This document shows, one piece after another, positions 9,421 to 21,780 of a stretch of DNA of 64,000 nucleotides; within the stretch, counting starts at the first letter, position 1; each line of letters opens with the position of its first letter. The stretch comes from Oncomelania hupensis (lineage: Eukaryota > Mollusca > Gastropoda > Littorinimorpha > Pomatiopsidae). Below the pieces are notes generated by a model that made no database searches, had not been told where the DNA came from, and saw only the letters and a list, made by a program, of their open reading frames with translations. Made by a program: the position numbers and the translations under genes. Location: the NCBI GenBank assembly GCA_036898135.1, contig JBAHVR010000300.1, forward strand, positions 278,501 to 342,500, read 5' to 3'.

Positions 9421-12400
9421 ACTACCTTATCTCTACCTTTGGTTATTGACATAGGTTTAGTACCTTATCTATACTTAAGCTTTTGTTTATTGTACCGTGT
9501 TTACTTACTACTGTACTTACTCACTGATACCTGTTTACTACCTTACCTATTCATTGTCAAGTGTTTACTACCTTACCTATTCACTGTCAAGTGTTTACTA
9601 CCTTACCTATTCACTGTCAAGTGTTTACTACCTTACCTATTCACTAATACTTGTTTACTACCTTACTTATTCACTAATACTTGTTTACTACCTTACCTAT
9701 TCACTAATACTTGTTTACTACCTTACCTATTCACTGTCAAGTATTTACTACCTTACCTTTAACTAATACTTGTTTACTACCTTACCTATTCACTGTCAAG
9801 CATTTACTACCTTACCTATTCACTAATACTTGTTTACTACCTTACCTATTCACTGTCAAGTGTTTACTACCTTACCTATTCACTAATACTTGTGTACTAC
9901 CTTACCTATTCACTAAAACTTGTTTACTACCTTACCTATTCACTAATACCTGTTTACTACCTTACCTATTCACTGTCAAGTATTTACTACCTTACCTATT
10001 CACTAACACTTCCTTACTACCTTACCTATTCACTGTCAAGTGTGTACTACCTTACCTATATTCACTGTCAAGTATTTACTACCTTACCTATTCACTGTCA
10101 AGTGTTTACTACCTTACCTATTCATTGTCAAGTATTTACTACCTTACCTATTCACTGTCAAGTATTTACAACCTTACCTATTCACTGTCAAGTGTTTACA
10201 ACCTTATCTATTCACTGTCAAGTATTTACTACCTTACCTATTCACTGTCAAGTGTTTACTACCTTACCTATTCACTAATACTTGTTTACTACCTTACCTA
10301 TTCACTGTCAAGTGTTTACTACCTTACCTATTCACTAATACTTGTTTACTACCTTACCTTACCTATTCACTGTCAAGTGTTTACTACCTTACCTATTCAC
10401 TGTCAAGTGTTTACTACCTTACCTATTCACTGTCAAGTGTTTACTACCTTACCTATTCACTGTCAAGTGTTTACTACCTTACCTATTCACTGTCAAGTAT
10501 TTACTACCTTACCTATTCACTGTCAAGTGTTTACTACCTTACCTATTCACTAATACTTGTTTACTACCTTACCTCTTCACTGTCAAGTGTTTACTACCTT
10601 CCCTATTCACTAATACTTGTTTACTACCTTACCTATTCACTGTCAAGTGTTTACTACCTTACCTATTCACTGTCAAGTGTTTACTACCTTACCTATTCAC
10701 TGTCAAGTGTTTACTACCTTACCTATTCACTAATACTTTTTTTCTACCTTACCTATTTACTGTCAAGTATTTACTACCTTACCTATTCACTGTCAAGTGT
10801 TTACTACCTTACCTATTCCCTAATACCTGTTTACTACCTCACCTATTCACTGTCAAGTATTTACTACCTTAACCATTCACTTACTGACAGGAGTTTACTA
10901 CCTTACCTATTCACTAACCTGTGTTTACTACCTTACTTATTTACTGACAAGTGTTTACTACCTTACCTATTCAATAACACTTGTTTACTACCTTACTTAT
11001 TTACTGACAAGAGTTTACTACCTTACCTATTCAATAACATGTGTTTACTACCTTACTTATTTACTGACAAGTGTTTACTGCCTTACCTATTCACTAACAC
11101 GTGTTTACTACCTTACTTATTTACTGACAAGTGTTTACTACCTTACCTATTCACTAACACGTGTTTACTACCTTACTTATTTACTGACAAGTGTTTACTA
11201 CCTTACCTATTCACTAACACGTGTTTACTACCTTAATTATTTACTGACAAGTGTTTACTACCTTACTTATTCACTAACACGTGTTTACTACCTTACTTAT
11301 TTACTGACAAGTGTTTACTGCCTTACCTATTCACTAACACGTGTTTACTACCTTACTTATTTACTGACAAGTGTTTACTACCTTACCTATTCACTAACAC
11401 GTGTTTACTACCTTACTTATTTACTGACAAGTGTTTACTACCTTACCTATTCACTAACACGTGTTTACTACCTTAATTATTTACTGACAAGTGTTTACTA
11501 CCTTACCTATTCACTAACACGTGTTTACTACCTTACTTATTTACTGACAAGTGTTTACTGCCTTACCTATTCACTAACACGTGTTTACTACCTTACTTAT
11601 TTACTGACAAGTGTTTACTACCTTACCTATTCAATAACACTTGTTTACTACCTTACTTATTTACTGACAAGAGTTTACTACCTTACCTATCCACTAACAT
11701 GTGTTTACTACCTTACTTATTTACTGACAAGAGTTTACTACCTTAACCATTCACTAACATGTGTTTACTATCTTACTTATTTACTGACAAGTGTTTACTG
11801 CCTTACCTATTCAATAACACTTGCTTATTTACTGCCTTACCTATTCACTAACACGTGTTTACTACCTTACTTATTTACTGACAAGAGTTTACTACCTTAA
11901 CCATTCACTAACATGTGTTTACTACCTTACTTATTTACTGACAAGTGTTTACTACCTTACCTATTTAATAACAATTGTTTAGTACCTTACTTATTTACTG
12001 ACAAGAGTTTACTACCTTACCTATTCACTAACATGTGTTTACTACCTTACTTATTTACTGACAAGTGTTTACTGCCTTACCTATTCACTAACACGTGTTT
12101 ACTACCTTACTTATTTACTGACAAGAGTTTACTACCTTAACCATTCACTAACACGTGTTAGCTACCTTACTTATTTACTGCCTTACTTATTTACTCCCTT
12201 ACTTATTTACTGACAAGTGTTTACTGCCTCACCTATTCACTAACACGTGTTTATTACCTTACTTATTTACTGACAAGAGTTTACTGCCTTACCTATTCAA
12301 TAACACGTGTTTACTACCTTACTTATTTACTGACAAGAGTTTACTGCCTTACCTATTCAATAACACGTGTTTACTACCTTACTTATTTACTGACAACTGT

Positions 12401-12665
12401 TTACCACCTTACCTATTCACTAACACGTGTTTACTACCTTACTTATTTACTGACAAGAGTTTACTACCTTACTTATTAACTAACACGTGTTTCCTACCAT
12501 ACTTATTTACTGACAAGAGTTTACTACCTTACCCATTCACTAACACGTGTTTCCTACCATACTTATTTACTGACGAGTGTCTACTACATTATCTATCCAC
12601 TAACACGTATTCACTACCTTACCTATCCACTAACACATGTTTACTACTTTACCTATCCACTAACA
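9421..12665 (+). repeat. 30-bp minisatellite, main array
   Basis: The array is degenerate until about 9520, then regular to 12665, about 105 monomers. Every monomer contains GTTTACTACCTTAC(C/T)TATT. In the left part (to about 10870) monomers ending CACTGTCAAG or CACTAATACTT alternate irregularly. To the right the array settles into a 60-bp dimer in which TTACTGACAAGTG and TCACTAACACGTG monomers alternate strictly. Because 30 is divisible by 3 and few monomers contain a stop in some frames, long periodic peptides appear; these are not genes. Three more blocks of the dimeric form lie to 17692. Confidence 0.95.
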
Positions 12666-12909
12666 CGTGTTTCAGACCTGCCTACCTCAAAAATTTTTTG
12701 TCAGTACTCCAGGCACTTCGAAACCAGATTTTGAAAATCATGACCAGATTTTGACTTTCGGTATTTATATAAACTGTCGTTATTTTACGTGAACCAAAAT
12801 AATGAAAATAAATAAATAAAAATATAGAACTCTGTAAATTTATTGTCATTATTCATCTTAATTTGCTCTTAGCTAAATTTTCATATATTATTACACACGT
12901 AAAATAAAT

Positions 12910-13228
12910 CAAGAAACGGTACACTGTTCAATAAATTTATTGTTGAAAAATTAGGGTGCTTAATTGAAAAACAAATGCAAACGCGTTAGGCCACCACATC
13001 AACATAATATGTGATAATGATCTACTTGTATTTTTTTTCAAATCATGCATATATGCACTTTTCAGCTGCAAGAAACGGTACACTGTTCAATAAATTTATT
13101 GTTTAAAAATTAGGGTGCTTAATTGAAAAACAAATGCAAAAGCGTTAGGCCACCACATCAACATAATATGTGATAATGATCTACTTGTATTTTTTTTCAA
13201 ATCATGCATATATGCACTTTTCAGCTGC
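12910..13228. repeat. 159-bp tandem duplication in the transposon
   Basis: Positions 12910-13068 and 13069-13228 are near-identical head-to-tail copies starting CAAGAAACGGTACACTG. The second copy runs into the transposase 3' end. Confidence 0.9.
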
Positions 13229-13905
13229 TGCAGTTCTTTTGTGAAAGAGCTTTCAGGTCTGAACTTCACCATCAGTGCTCCAACAGCGTCTTTGCCCATA
13301 CTGGACCTACTGTCAGTGCACATTTTACATAAGATAAGAATATAGATAAGAGAATATTTATTAACCAAGAAAAAACGTTACAAGGATTTTGGTGGGGCAT
13401 GGCGAAAACTACGCATCTAAACAACCTCTCACTAAGCAAAAGCTGAGGGTGTTTTTTGCTGACCTGCACCCAAAATTCGTCCACCTGCATGCCCACCAAT
13501 CTTGACATCAGTTGACTGATACTCGGAGAATTGCTCTTCAATTTGTTCAGATGTTGTATTTGGTGGAAAGAGTGCAGGGAATCGCTTCATAAAAAAGCGT
13601 AGATCTTGGGAAGATGCAGTCAACTGAGCTGAGGGACAGATGATTCTGTAGTGCTGGAGCAAAGGGTCAGTGAGGGGCAGTTTCAGGAGAATATAGCCGC
13701 AAGTTTCCTCAAAGTATGCACGCACTGAAGCATAGAACTCTGCAATACGTTCAGATTTTAGTTGTAGTCTTTGTGACTGTCAAGCATTTTCCTTGCCTGA
13801 TCACCAACCAGCAGGTCTTCATCAGCTACCAAACAAGGCCATTTTTTAAATAAGAAACCAGAAATGTCTGCTTTCATTTCACACATACATGCTTAGATGA
13901 ACTCG
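13102..13905 (-). pseudogene. hAT-like transposase C-terminal half, possibly with an intron
   Basis: The minus strand reads in order KWPCLVADEDLLVGDQARK, LLKLPLTDPLLQHYRIICPS, DLRFFMKRFPALFPP and IEEQFSEYQSTDV. After a frameshift come VDEFWVQVSKK and MPHQNPCNV. After a gap of ~150 bp come SRSSMGKDAVGALMVKFRPE. The combination EYQxTDV, VDxFWxxV and a final RSSMGKDxxxALxxxK resembles the dimerisation region of hAT-like transposases, where a histidine-rich 'PHxNxxxER' motif would join the last two blocks. The gap may be an intron or an insertion. Stops and frameshifts indicate a relic. Confidence 0.5.
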
Positions 13906-14202
13906 CCACCTCAACATCTGAATCGTCATCTGTTGTTTCATGAATTCTTTTCTCCATGACAATTAAATATTTGCAGAGTGTACACTTGAAAAACACAAGG
14001 CTATTCAATGAGTTATAGTTTTCTGGCGCAAATTATTTAGCTTCCGCTTACCGAAATTTAAAAAAAATTAAAAGAAATTTAGGGGAGAGGTGGGGGGGGG
14101 GGGGGGGGCGATTTTAGTATTTTTTTAAAGAGATCGTAACAGCGTGCTTGAGGTCAAAATATCGGGAAAATACGGCGAAATACGGACGGGTAAGCAGGTC
14201 TG

Positions 14203-14738
14203 CGTGTTTACTACCTTACCTATCACTGACACGTGTTCACTACCTTACCTATTCACTGATAAGTGTTTACTACCTTACCTATTCACTGATAAGTGTTAAC
14301 TGTCTTACTTATTCACTGATATGTGTTGTGTTTACTATCTTACTTATTCATTGACAAGTGTTTACTACCTCACTGATCCACGAACTCGTGTTTTCTACTT
14401 TACTTATTCACTGGAACGTTTTTACAACCTCACATAATTATTCACTTACACGTGTTTATTACCTTTCCTTATTTACTGACAAGAGTTTACTGCCTTACCC
14501 ATTCACAAACACATGTTTACTACCTTACTTATTTACTGACAAGAGTTTACTGCCTTACCTATTCACTAACACGTGTTTACTACCTTACTTATTTACTGAC
14601 AAGTGTTTACTACCTTACCTATTCAATAACAGTGTTTACTACCTTACTTATTTACTGACAAGTGTTTACTACCTTACCTATTCACTAACACGTGTTTACT
14701 ACCTTACTAATTTACTGACAAGTGCTTACTACCTTACG
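14203..14738 (+). repeat. 30-bp minisatellite, second block
   Basis: About 18 monomers of the same repeat, degenerate at the left end, then the 60-bp dimer. Separated from the main array by the 12673-14202 insertion. Confidence 0.95.
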
Positions 14739-15180
14739 CTTACAGTAGAGACAACAAACAAGCAGTGGAATTCCCTTCCCTCCCATCTCCGCAACATACA
14801 ATCAACACAAGCATTCAAAAAGGCCCTCAAAACCCACCTCTTCAAACTGCATTATTCAGACTGATTTTTATCCCGCTGCCATTCTCTCCTTTTTTGTCTC
14901 TGTCGGATCCGTAAGTGTATACACGGCTGTAAATATTTATACTGTTTTTCATCCTGGGCCTAACCGGGCATATAAATAGCTGTAAATAGGTTTTTGTCAT
15001 TTGTATACATAGTTGTAAATAGTTTGTACCTTTACTGTTCCGTCTTTTGGTGTATTGTAGCAAAAGCGATGTTTTATCGTGTGCATGTATTTAAATGTAA
15101 TGACTATGTAAAGCGTGGTGAGTCTGGTCATAGGCTGGAGTACCCGCTAAATAAAAATTCCTTAATATTTTTATTATTAT
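14739..15180 (+). mobile_element. CR1-like LINE 3' end inserted in the minisatellite
   Basis: It begins mid-protein with TTNKQWNSLPSHLRNIQ and FKKALKTHLFKLHYSD then stop, the usual last ~38 residues of CR1/Jockey-group LINE ORF2. A ~300-bp 3' UTR follows with AATAAA-like CTAAATAAAAATTCC and a TTATTATTATT tail. 5'-truncated. The array resumes in register at 15181. Confidence 0.85.
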
Positions 15181-15700
15181 TACCTATTCACTAACACGTG
15201 TTTACTACCTTACTTATTTACTGACAAGAGTTTACTACCTTACCTATTCACTAACACTTGTTTATTAACTTTCCTTATTTACTGACAAGTGTTTACTACC
15301 TTACCTATTCACTAACACGTGTTTACTACCTTACTTATTTACTGACAAGTGTTTACTACATTTTCCTATTCACTAACACGTGTTTACTACCTTACTTATT
15401 TACTGACAAGTGTTTACAACCTTACCTATTCACTAACACGTGTTTACTACCTTACTTATTTACTGACAAGAGTTTACTACATACCTATTCACTAACACGT
15501 GTTTACTACCTTACTTATTTATGACAAGAGTTTACTGCCTTACCTATTCACTAACACGTGTTTACTACCTTACTTATTTACTGACAAGTGTTTACTACCT
15601 TACCTATTCACTAACACGTGTTTACTACCTTACTTATTTACTGACAAGTGTTTACTGCCTTACCTATTCACTAACACGTGTTTACTACCTTACTTATTTA
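15181..15700 (+). repeat. 30-bp minisatellite, third block
   Basis: About 17 monomers in the 60-bp dimeric arrangement, ending with TTATTTA (15694-15700), the left target duplication of the next element. Confidence 0.95.
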
Positions 15701-17071
15701 CAAAGAATATGGGTATACTACAAAGAAGAATCATAACACGATTCTATGCGAAACGAGTGACGTCAGCGACATTACGGCGACACCAAGCGGCTGTGCTGCG
15801 GAGCAGATCAAGGGAGGTAAACAGACTACATAGCAACATGTAAATACAGACGAAATTGCTCGACTGTATCGGCGTGTTTCTGATGAATCCCGAACATATT
15901 TGTCTACAAAATTACTGTGTAATGTGTAGGAAAATGACTCCTTGCAATAATGCTGGTATTTTTGCACATTTGTTTTTCGTCAACATTGTGATATAGAGCT
16001 TACACTTTACATGAAAGTGGTGAATGAAAACAGTTCAATTCTACTTCTTTCTTTTTTTTTTTTAAATTCATACAAACATGAGGCCTTTTTATGATTTTGA
16101 AGTTTGTGCTGTTGGTGACTGAATCATAAAACAAAACTATTGCAGCATGCCAGAGTGCTATATTGTATTCATAAATTAATATCCCCCATTGAATATAGTG
16201 ATTAGTGGGGTAAAGATCGTTGGTTGTCAATTGAACAAAATGGAACTTGTGAAAATTTAACACTGCTTTGCATAATCTTAATTATTGTCAAATTCAGTTC
16301 AATTTGTAAATATTTTATTGTTTCCTTTGGTTTGATTTTCTTTGTTGTTTTTGTTTGATTTTTTTTTTCTTTAACGCTTCTTGTTATAGTCCGCCCCACA
16401 GTTTGTTTGTTTGTTTGTACATTGCTTAAGGTCCAGTTAATTCTTTAGAGTTGTATTCTGTATCACCAATCAGCAGTCCAAAAACTGTTTTATATGACAA
16501 AAATGAAACTCGAAGCTAGAATGTAAAATATCTTCAATGTTAGAGCACTAATCCATCTTTAAAGTTCAACCTAATCGTTACATTCGTGTCAAATCATGAT
16601 TTGTTAGAAGAAGCCTTACGTAGGCATAATAGTGCTCTGCCTCTGGGCCTGCCCTGTGTGTGCTCAATAAAATCACAACGAAACTAGGTGCTGGAATCGA
16701 AAGCGCACAGAAACACGTTCGTTTCGTTTCGTAACGCGGCGTAAGAATCTCCCGGCGTGCCTCTCATTGGACGAAACGAACACACAATCACTTTCACCTT
16801 TACCCGTTCCGAAAGACCCCTAATTGTAAGGAGTCATTTTCCTACACATTACACAGTAATTTTGTGGACAAATATGTTCGGGATTCATCAGAAACACGCC
16901 GATACAGTCGAGCAACATCGTCTGTATTTACACGTTGCTATGTAGTCTGTTTACCTCCCTTGACATGTTCCGCAGCACAGCCGCTTGACGGCGCTGCTCT
17001 AAAAACGTCTTCACTTTTTATAGAGGGAAATCCTCGGATGATCCTTCTTTGTAGTATACCCATATTCTTTG
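15701..17071. mobile_element. non-autonomous DNA element with ~250-bp terminal inverted repeats
   Basis: Seen: ends begin CAAAGAATATGGGTATACTA in inverse orientation and stay similar for about 250 bp (15701-15955 against 16822-17071). The stretch from about the 30th to the 100th base is diverged between arms; the inner 150 bp are nearly identical. An exact 7-bp duplication TTATTTA flanks it (15694-15700 and 17072-17078), and excision in thought restores the minisatellite. The 870-bp interior has no convincing coding region. Termini starting CA and a 7-8 bp duplication are compatible with P-type elements, but that is only a suggestion. Confidence 0.85.
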
Positions 17072-17692
17072 TTATTTACTGACAAGAGTATACTACCTTA
17101 CCTATTCAATAACACGTGTTTACTACCTTACTTATTTACTGACAAGAGTTTACTGCCTTACCTATTCAAAAACACGTGTTTACAACCTCACTTATTTACT
17201 GACAAGAGTTTACTACCTTACCTATTCACTAACACGTGTTTACTACCTTACTTATTTACTGACAAGAGTTTACTACTTTACCTATTCACTAACACGTGTT
17301 TACTACCTTACTTATTTACTGACAAGTGTTTACTGCCTTACCTATTCACTAACACGTGTTTACTACCTTACTTATTTACTGACAAGAGTTTACTGCCTTA
17401 CCTATTCACTAACACGTGTTTACTACCTTACCTATTCACTAACACGAGTTTACTACCTTATTTATTTACTGACAAGTGTCTTCTACCTTATCTATCCACT
17501 AACACGACGTGTTTACTACCTTACCTATCCACTAACACGTGTTTACTACTTTACCTATCCACTAACACGTGTTAACTACCTTACCTATCCACTAACACGT
17601 GTTTACTACAGTACTTATTTACTGACAAGTGTTTACTATCTTACCTATTTGCTAACACGTGTGTACAACCTTATCTATTCACTAACACTCGT
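17072..17692 (+). repeat. 30-bp minisatellite, fourth block
   Basis: About 20 monomers, again the 60-bp dimer, becoming monomeric TCCACTAACACGTG units near the right edge before decaying at about 17690. Confidence 0.95.
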
Positions 17693-17949
17693 CCCACGCA
17701 GATTTGCGAAAGTCTTAAAAGTTTTAATTTTGGGGCGAGTACAAAGACATTGCATGCGAGTCAATAAATAATAGATATATAAATAAATATATTCAGAAGG
17801 AGTTGACAGAAACAGCCATTTTCCGAACAATAGGGGGCTAATGTGCACATTTACCTGAAGTCCTATAGCGTGAATTTAGAATTGCTTCCACACGAAACAA
17901 GATTTTAATCACGTGCAGAGGTTCTGAAAATAAGAACATACATATGCAA

Positions 17950-18175
17950 CAGATAGTGCTTAATTTCTTCTACAGAGGTATTTTCTGACCTCGTGACTTT
18001 GACCTTAAAGTGAAGTCATTCATTTACCGAACATTTTCGAATTCTCATGGATATATATCATCCTACCAAGTTTGGTTGTGATACTTGAAATAATTTTCAA
18101 GTACTTACCCACTTTAAAGTTTTGCATAAAAGAACAGACAGCGGACGGACAGACGAAAAGACGGATTAAATAAAA

Positions 18176-18207
<32 letters not shown>

Positions 18208-18325
18208 TTATTTTTGGACTTTTTAGGACTCATCTTGCACAGATTAGCAACAGTCTGGATAAAAAGTCTTGGGAGTGAACACATAGACTCTGTGTATGTG
18301 AGTCAATAATATACCTTTTTGATAT
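17950..18325. repeat. repeat family B, partial copy
   Basis: It contains GACTTTGACCTTAAAGTGAAG, CCAAGTTTGGTTGTGAT, GGACGGACAGACG and TTATTTTTGGACTTTTTAGG, shared with 20.3-21.1 kb and 46.2-49.7 kb. An (AAC)n microsatellite (about 18178-18207) lies inside. No protein. 17693-17949 shows nothing recognisable. Confidence 0.8.
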
Positions 18326-18785
18326 TTTACTATATTTATAACCTGATTCCTATAGAACATTTGGAAAATATAAATGAAAAACAAAAATTGAGAAAACACA
18401 TGTCCAAAGCATTATTTGATTTTATCTCTTGATCCTGTCTGAACTCATCACTCGCCCACTTTTATATCCTGCCCCGCTTCAAGGAAAGTTATGAGGCTGG
18501 CATAAAAAACAAACAAAAAAAACAAAGGAAGTTCTTAAACGCCTCTATCCCCTACGACAGGACAGTTATGGCAACACTTTTATCTTTTTACCTCGCTTTA
18601 TTTGATGGACACTGGGTTATACAATTTTGTTTGTTCCTTGTGCTGTTAGAAACACATAACTGTGTGTTTCCTGTCTGAACGTGTGAGAAAAGCTCTTCAA
18701 GTTAGAGCAAAATAACATGTCATCTGATCTAGAGGCGCAGTACCACAATTATTTTTTGCCGTAATAGTTATTCGTCAGAAACAAG
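18326..18785. other. unassigned
   Basis: No gene, RNA or clear repeat recognised. Confidence 0.4.
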
Positions 18786-18998
18786 CCATGCAAAGACCAT
18801 CCTGCAAGGCACGGTGCTAGGAGGCAGAAGAAAACGGAGACAAAAAGAGATGGGAGTACAACTTTCGAGAATGGACTGGCTTGACATTGAGCGAAGCCAT
18901 GAGGGTTGCTGAAAACAGAGAAAGATTGAGTATGCTGCTGGTTAAACGATCATATGTGGTGCCCAATGACTTCTGAGTTACGGGATAGGATAGGATAT
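18786..18998 (+). mobile_element. RTE-type LINE, 3'-terminal fragment
   Basis: It matches the last ~210 bp of the other RTE copies (AAGACCATCCTGCAAGG, GAATGGACTGGCTTGACA) and ends GGGATAGGATAGGATA. Frames are broken. Confidence 0.85.
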
Positions 18999-19110
18999 TA
19001 CTTATTCATCAAATTACTCACACGCATGTAGCAATGAAAGTATATATTCATACATGTATATTAATAGGAGAGAACAATCCTGATTTATTTTTTTCTGAAT
19101 GATGTACTTC

Positions 19111-19665
19111 AAACATCATCCTCATCAGCCATCCCAGCAAAGCACTCCTGAAAATAATACTCAACAGGTTAAAACCCCAAGCTGAATAAATCATAGCGGA
19201 AAAACAAACAGGATTCAGGGCAGGGTGAAGTACCACTGAACAGATTTTCAACTTCAGAATAATCTGCGAGATTTACATACAACACCAACAACATCTATAT
19301 CATGTGTTTGTAGACTTCAAGAAAGCGTTTGACCGAGTCTGGTATGCAGCTCTGTAGGCAACCATGAGAGTGTACAACATAAGCCCTAACATTTTTGAAG
19401 TCATCAAAAGCATGTATGACAAAGCTACCAGTGCAGTCATCCACAACAGCACCATCCGGAACTGGTTCAGAAAAACAATCGGCGTGCATCAAAGATGCCT
19501 AATCTCTCCAATTATCTTCAACATCTTTCTGGAGCGTATCATGTCAGATGCCCTTGCAGATCATGAAGGCACCGTCAGCATTGTGGGGTTTAGCAATCTC
19601 CAACCCCTGCTTTGCAAATAACATTGATGGATTGGCTGGAGAGGAACAAGAACTTGAACAGTTGG
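19111..19665 (+). mobile_element. RTE-type LINE, internal RT fragment
   Basis: It encodes fragments of an RT domain: YHVFVDFKKAFDRVWYAAL (motif A), MYDKATSAVIHNSTIRNWF, then a motif B region with the usual QGC changed to QRC, and the catalytic segment read as ANNIDGLAG instead of ADDIDGLAG after a frame change. It stops at about 19665 without the 3' tail. It lies 3' of a separate RTE tail (18786-18998), so these are two insertions, not one rearranged copy. No function. Confidence 0.8.
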
Positions 19666-20279
19666 TATTGGGGCTTTTCAAGTACATTTTGAATAAAATT
19701 GTTCCTCAGAAATTTCATTTTAAAAATAGTCTAAAGATGTATATAGGGAATGATTGGGTGGTCATGCACTTCCTGGCCCATGTATCAAGTCTATTACTGA
19801 GCGAGAACATGAACTATTGTAGTAGATTTGAATGGAGATATATGTAGAATGGCATTAAAAATAATGCCGTCATCTAAATGACAAGAAGATGCAAGAAATG
19901 TTGTTATCCTCCCCTGTCTTCTCATGAAATAGCTATGAACTGGAGTTTGCAGAACGCAAAGAAGACAGCAGATGCACTTCCAAACATATTCTAGTATATA
20001 TTGATCAATTTATCTAACACAGATTGCTCATCTTACGACACTCACATTTTCAGATGTAATTATTGGTCCAGTAGTGTGAATCGTTTTGGCGGTAGGCCAA
20101 ATGTAGTTCCATGTGACATAAAACAAGGCAGTTACAGACGTTTGCATTCTTCAAAATTATTGTCCTTACTATAGGGATATTAGACATTTCACTAACCACA
20201 CAGCACCCATCCGTTCACTCAACCCTCCCCCCCCCTCCCCCAACAAAAATCCCATTCTACCCCAATGACACAACACCAA
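19666..20279. other. unassigned
   Basis: Nothing recognised; a short C-rich run lies at 20221-20240. Confidence 0.4.
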
Positions 20280-21130
20280 CAACAACTAACTGAAATAACT
20301 AATAAATAGAAGGGCATGCTCATATGACTCCCATGCTCCATATAGAATTCGCAATATTTAACATGAAAATGAATACACGAGGGGAAAAAATAAAACGGTT
20401 GCAAATAAAATGCACAGTAACTAATACCGACTTTGATCTTTCTATGCTCTTGACCTAGACCTCCGGCTCCAAATGCACTCATGTACTATTAAAAACAAAC
20501 AAACAAACAAACAAACCTACAGCAAAAGTTTTGCATTAAATGCCTCAAAAACTCGGCGACTTTGGGATGATCTTGACCTTAAGTGACCTTGGGATGACTT
20601 TGACCATCACATGGCCTCTCATGCATGTCTGATCAAATTTGTTACATACTATAGGTTAAATAAACAGCCATTCCACTGTACAATGACCTATTTTTTGTAT
20701 GTTTTTGCAAGGCCTAAAATGACCTCGACCTTGAACATCAACGCAAAAACGGAACATATATGAAAGATCAATCTATCATATCTAACTACAACAAGTTTGG
20801 ACTTTGTATCTCTCATAGTTTGGGGTCAAGGTCACTTCAAAGTACCTATACTAACCGACTTTGGACAGCTCCAATGACTTTGACCTTGAAGTGAGATTGA
20901 CCAAATTTGTTTGTGTGCCTCATCGATATTTAGTATGCCTCAGACTCAAAAGTTAAATAATAATAACCTAACACTTTTTCAAACTAACAATTGTTGACCC
21001 TGTGCCCTTGACCTTAAAGTGAAGTCACTAATTCACTGATCATTTATGAGGTCTCACGGCTATACACCATTTAACCAAGTTTGGTTGCGATAACTGAAAT
21101 AGTTCAAATGATGTACGCGAAGCGTCGTCT
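20280..21130. repeat. repeat family B, long copy
   Basis: Long copy with many TGACCTTGACC-type words, 'CCGACTTTGGACAGCTCCA', 'ACCAAGTTTGGTTGCGA' and an (AAAC)n run at 20490-20513. It is homologous to 46170-46360 plus 48980-49735. It has no coding capacity. TGACCTTGACC-like half-sites resemble nuclear-receptor elements, but they are part of the repeat. Confidence 0.85.
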
Positions 21131-21237
21131 GCTTAAAATGTTTTCAAGACGTCTGAACACTGTAGTCTGGTCCATTCCAATCGTTTGGATTGCGAAAATC
21201 AATACAGACAAAACGAAAAATAAATAAACGTTTCATA

Positions 21238-21780
21238 GTTTAGGTTAGTTTAGTTTAGTTTAGTTGAGAGGGTCTTGTTTAGGCCTCATGGCTTTTTGAA
21301 TGTCCTTTTTGTTTTGGGCATGTTTACTTGCCTGGTTCCATTTGCGGTTGTTCGGGGAATACTAAAGTTAGTATGACTAATTAGTCCTGTATGGAAATTA
21401 CCTTTTCCAGAAGGTTTTTAAAGGTGTAAAGTTGTTAGCTTTTTTAATATCAACTGGTCATTTATTCCTGCACGGGCGCAACTCTATAGGAGAAGTAGTA
21501 TTTTCTTTTGTTTGTGCGGCATTATCTTATAAGAATATTGTCCTGTTAATTACTTGTTCTAGAGTTAGTATTCAACGGAAACAAAGTGTTAGCATCGATG
21601 TTGTCAATACCATTCAAAATCTTGTAAGTTTGGATCAGGTCATCTCTCAATCTTCTAAATTTCAGAGAGGGCAAATCCAAAACTCTCAATCTCTCCGAGT
21701 ATGGTAAATGTCTCAGCGATTTAATCATCCGAGTCGCTCTTCTTTGTACTCTCTCCAAGGCAGACGACTGCTTCTTAAGA
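21238..21780 (-). mobile_element. CR1-like LINE 3' end
   Basis: The minus strand encodes LERVQRRATRMIKSLRHLPY, LRVLDLPSLKFRRLRDDLIQ and TYKILNGIDNIDANTLFPL, the classic end of CR1/Jockey-group ORF2. Shifted frames with YYFSYRVAPV and FKNLLEK follow, then a 3' tail of AACTA repeats (21238-21270). 5'-truncated and broken. Confidence 0.8.

Larger units (their letters stand above)
12673..14202. mobile_element. DNA transposon with CAGACCTGC termini inside the minisatellite
   Basis: Seen: inverted termini CAGACCTGC(C/T)TACC at both ends, flanked by an exact 7-bp duplication CGTGTTT (12666-12672 and 14203-14209). Removing the element and one copy restores a normal minisatellite monomer. It is 1530 bp and carries transposase remnants on the minus strand plus a 159-bp internal tandem duplication. 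Superfamily uncertain. The transposase C-terminus looks hAT-like, but hAT elements normally duplicate 8 bp. Confidence 0.85.

Noticed and set aside
9520..12665. Regularly spaced ~30-bp repeats resembling a CRISPR array
   Set aside because: There are no unique spacers; repeats are contiguous, and the sequence is eukaryotic with LINEs and LTR elements.
9439..12754. Long open frames encoding periodic peptides (LLPYLFT / VYYLTYSL types), also at 14.2-17.6 kb
   Set aside because: They arise because the minisatellite unit is 30 bp, divisible by three, and lacks stops in some frames. All frames give similar repeats and no frame is protected at the ends.
20570..21010. TGACCTTGACC words as nuclear-receptor response elements
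   Set aside because: They are part of dispersed repeat family B in several copies, with no gene nearby; regulatory use cannot be argued from sequence.
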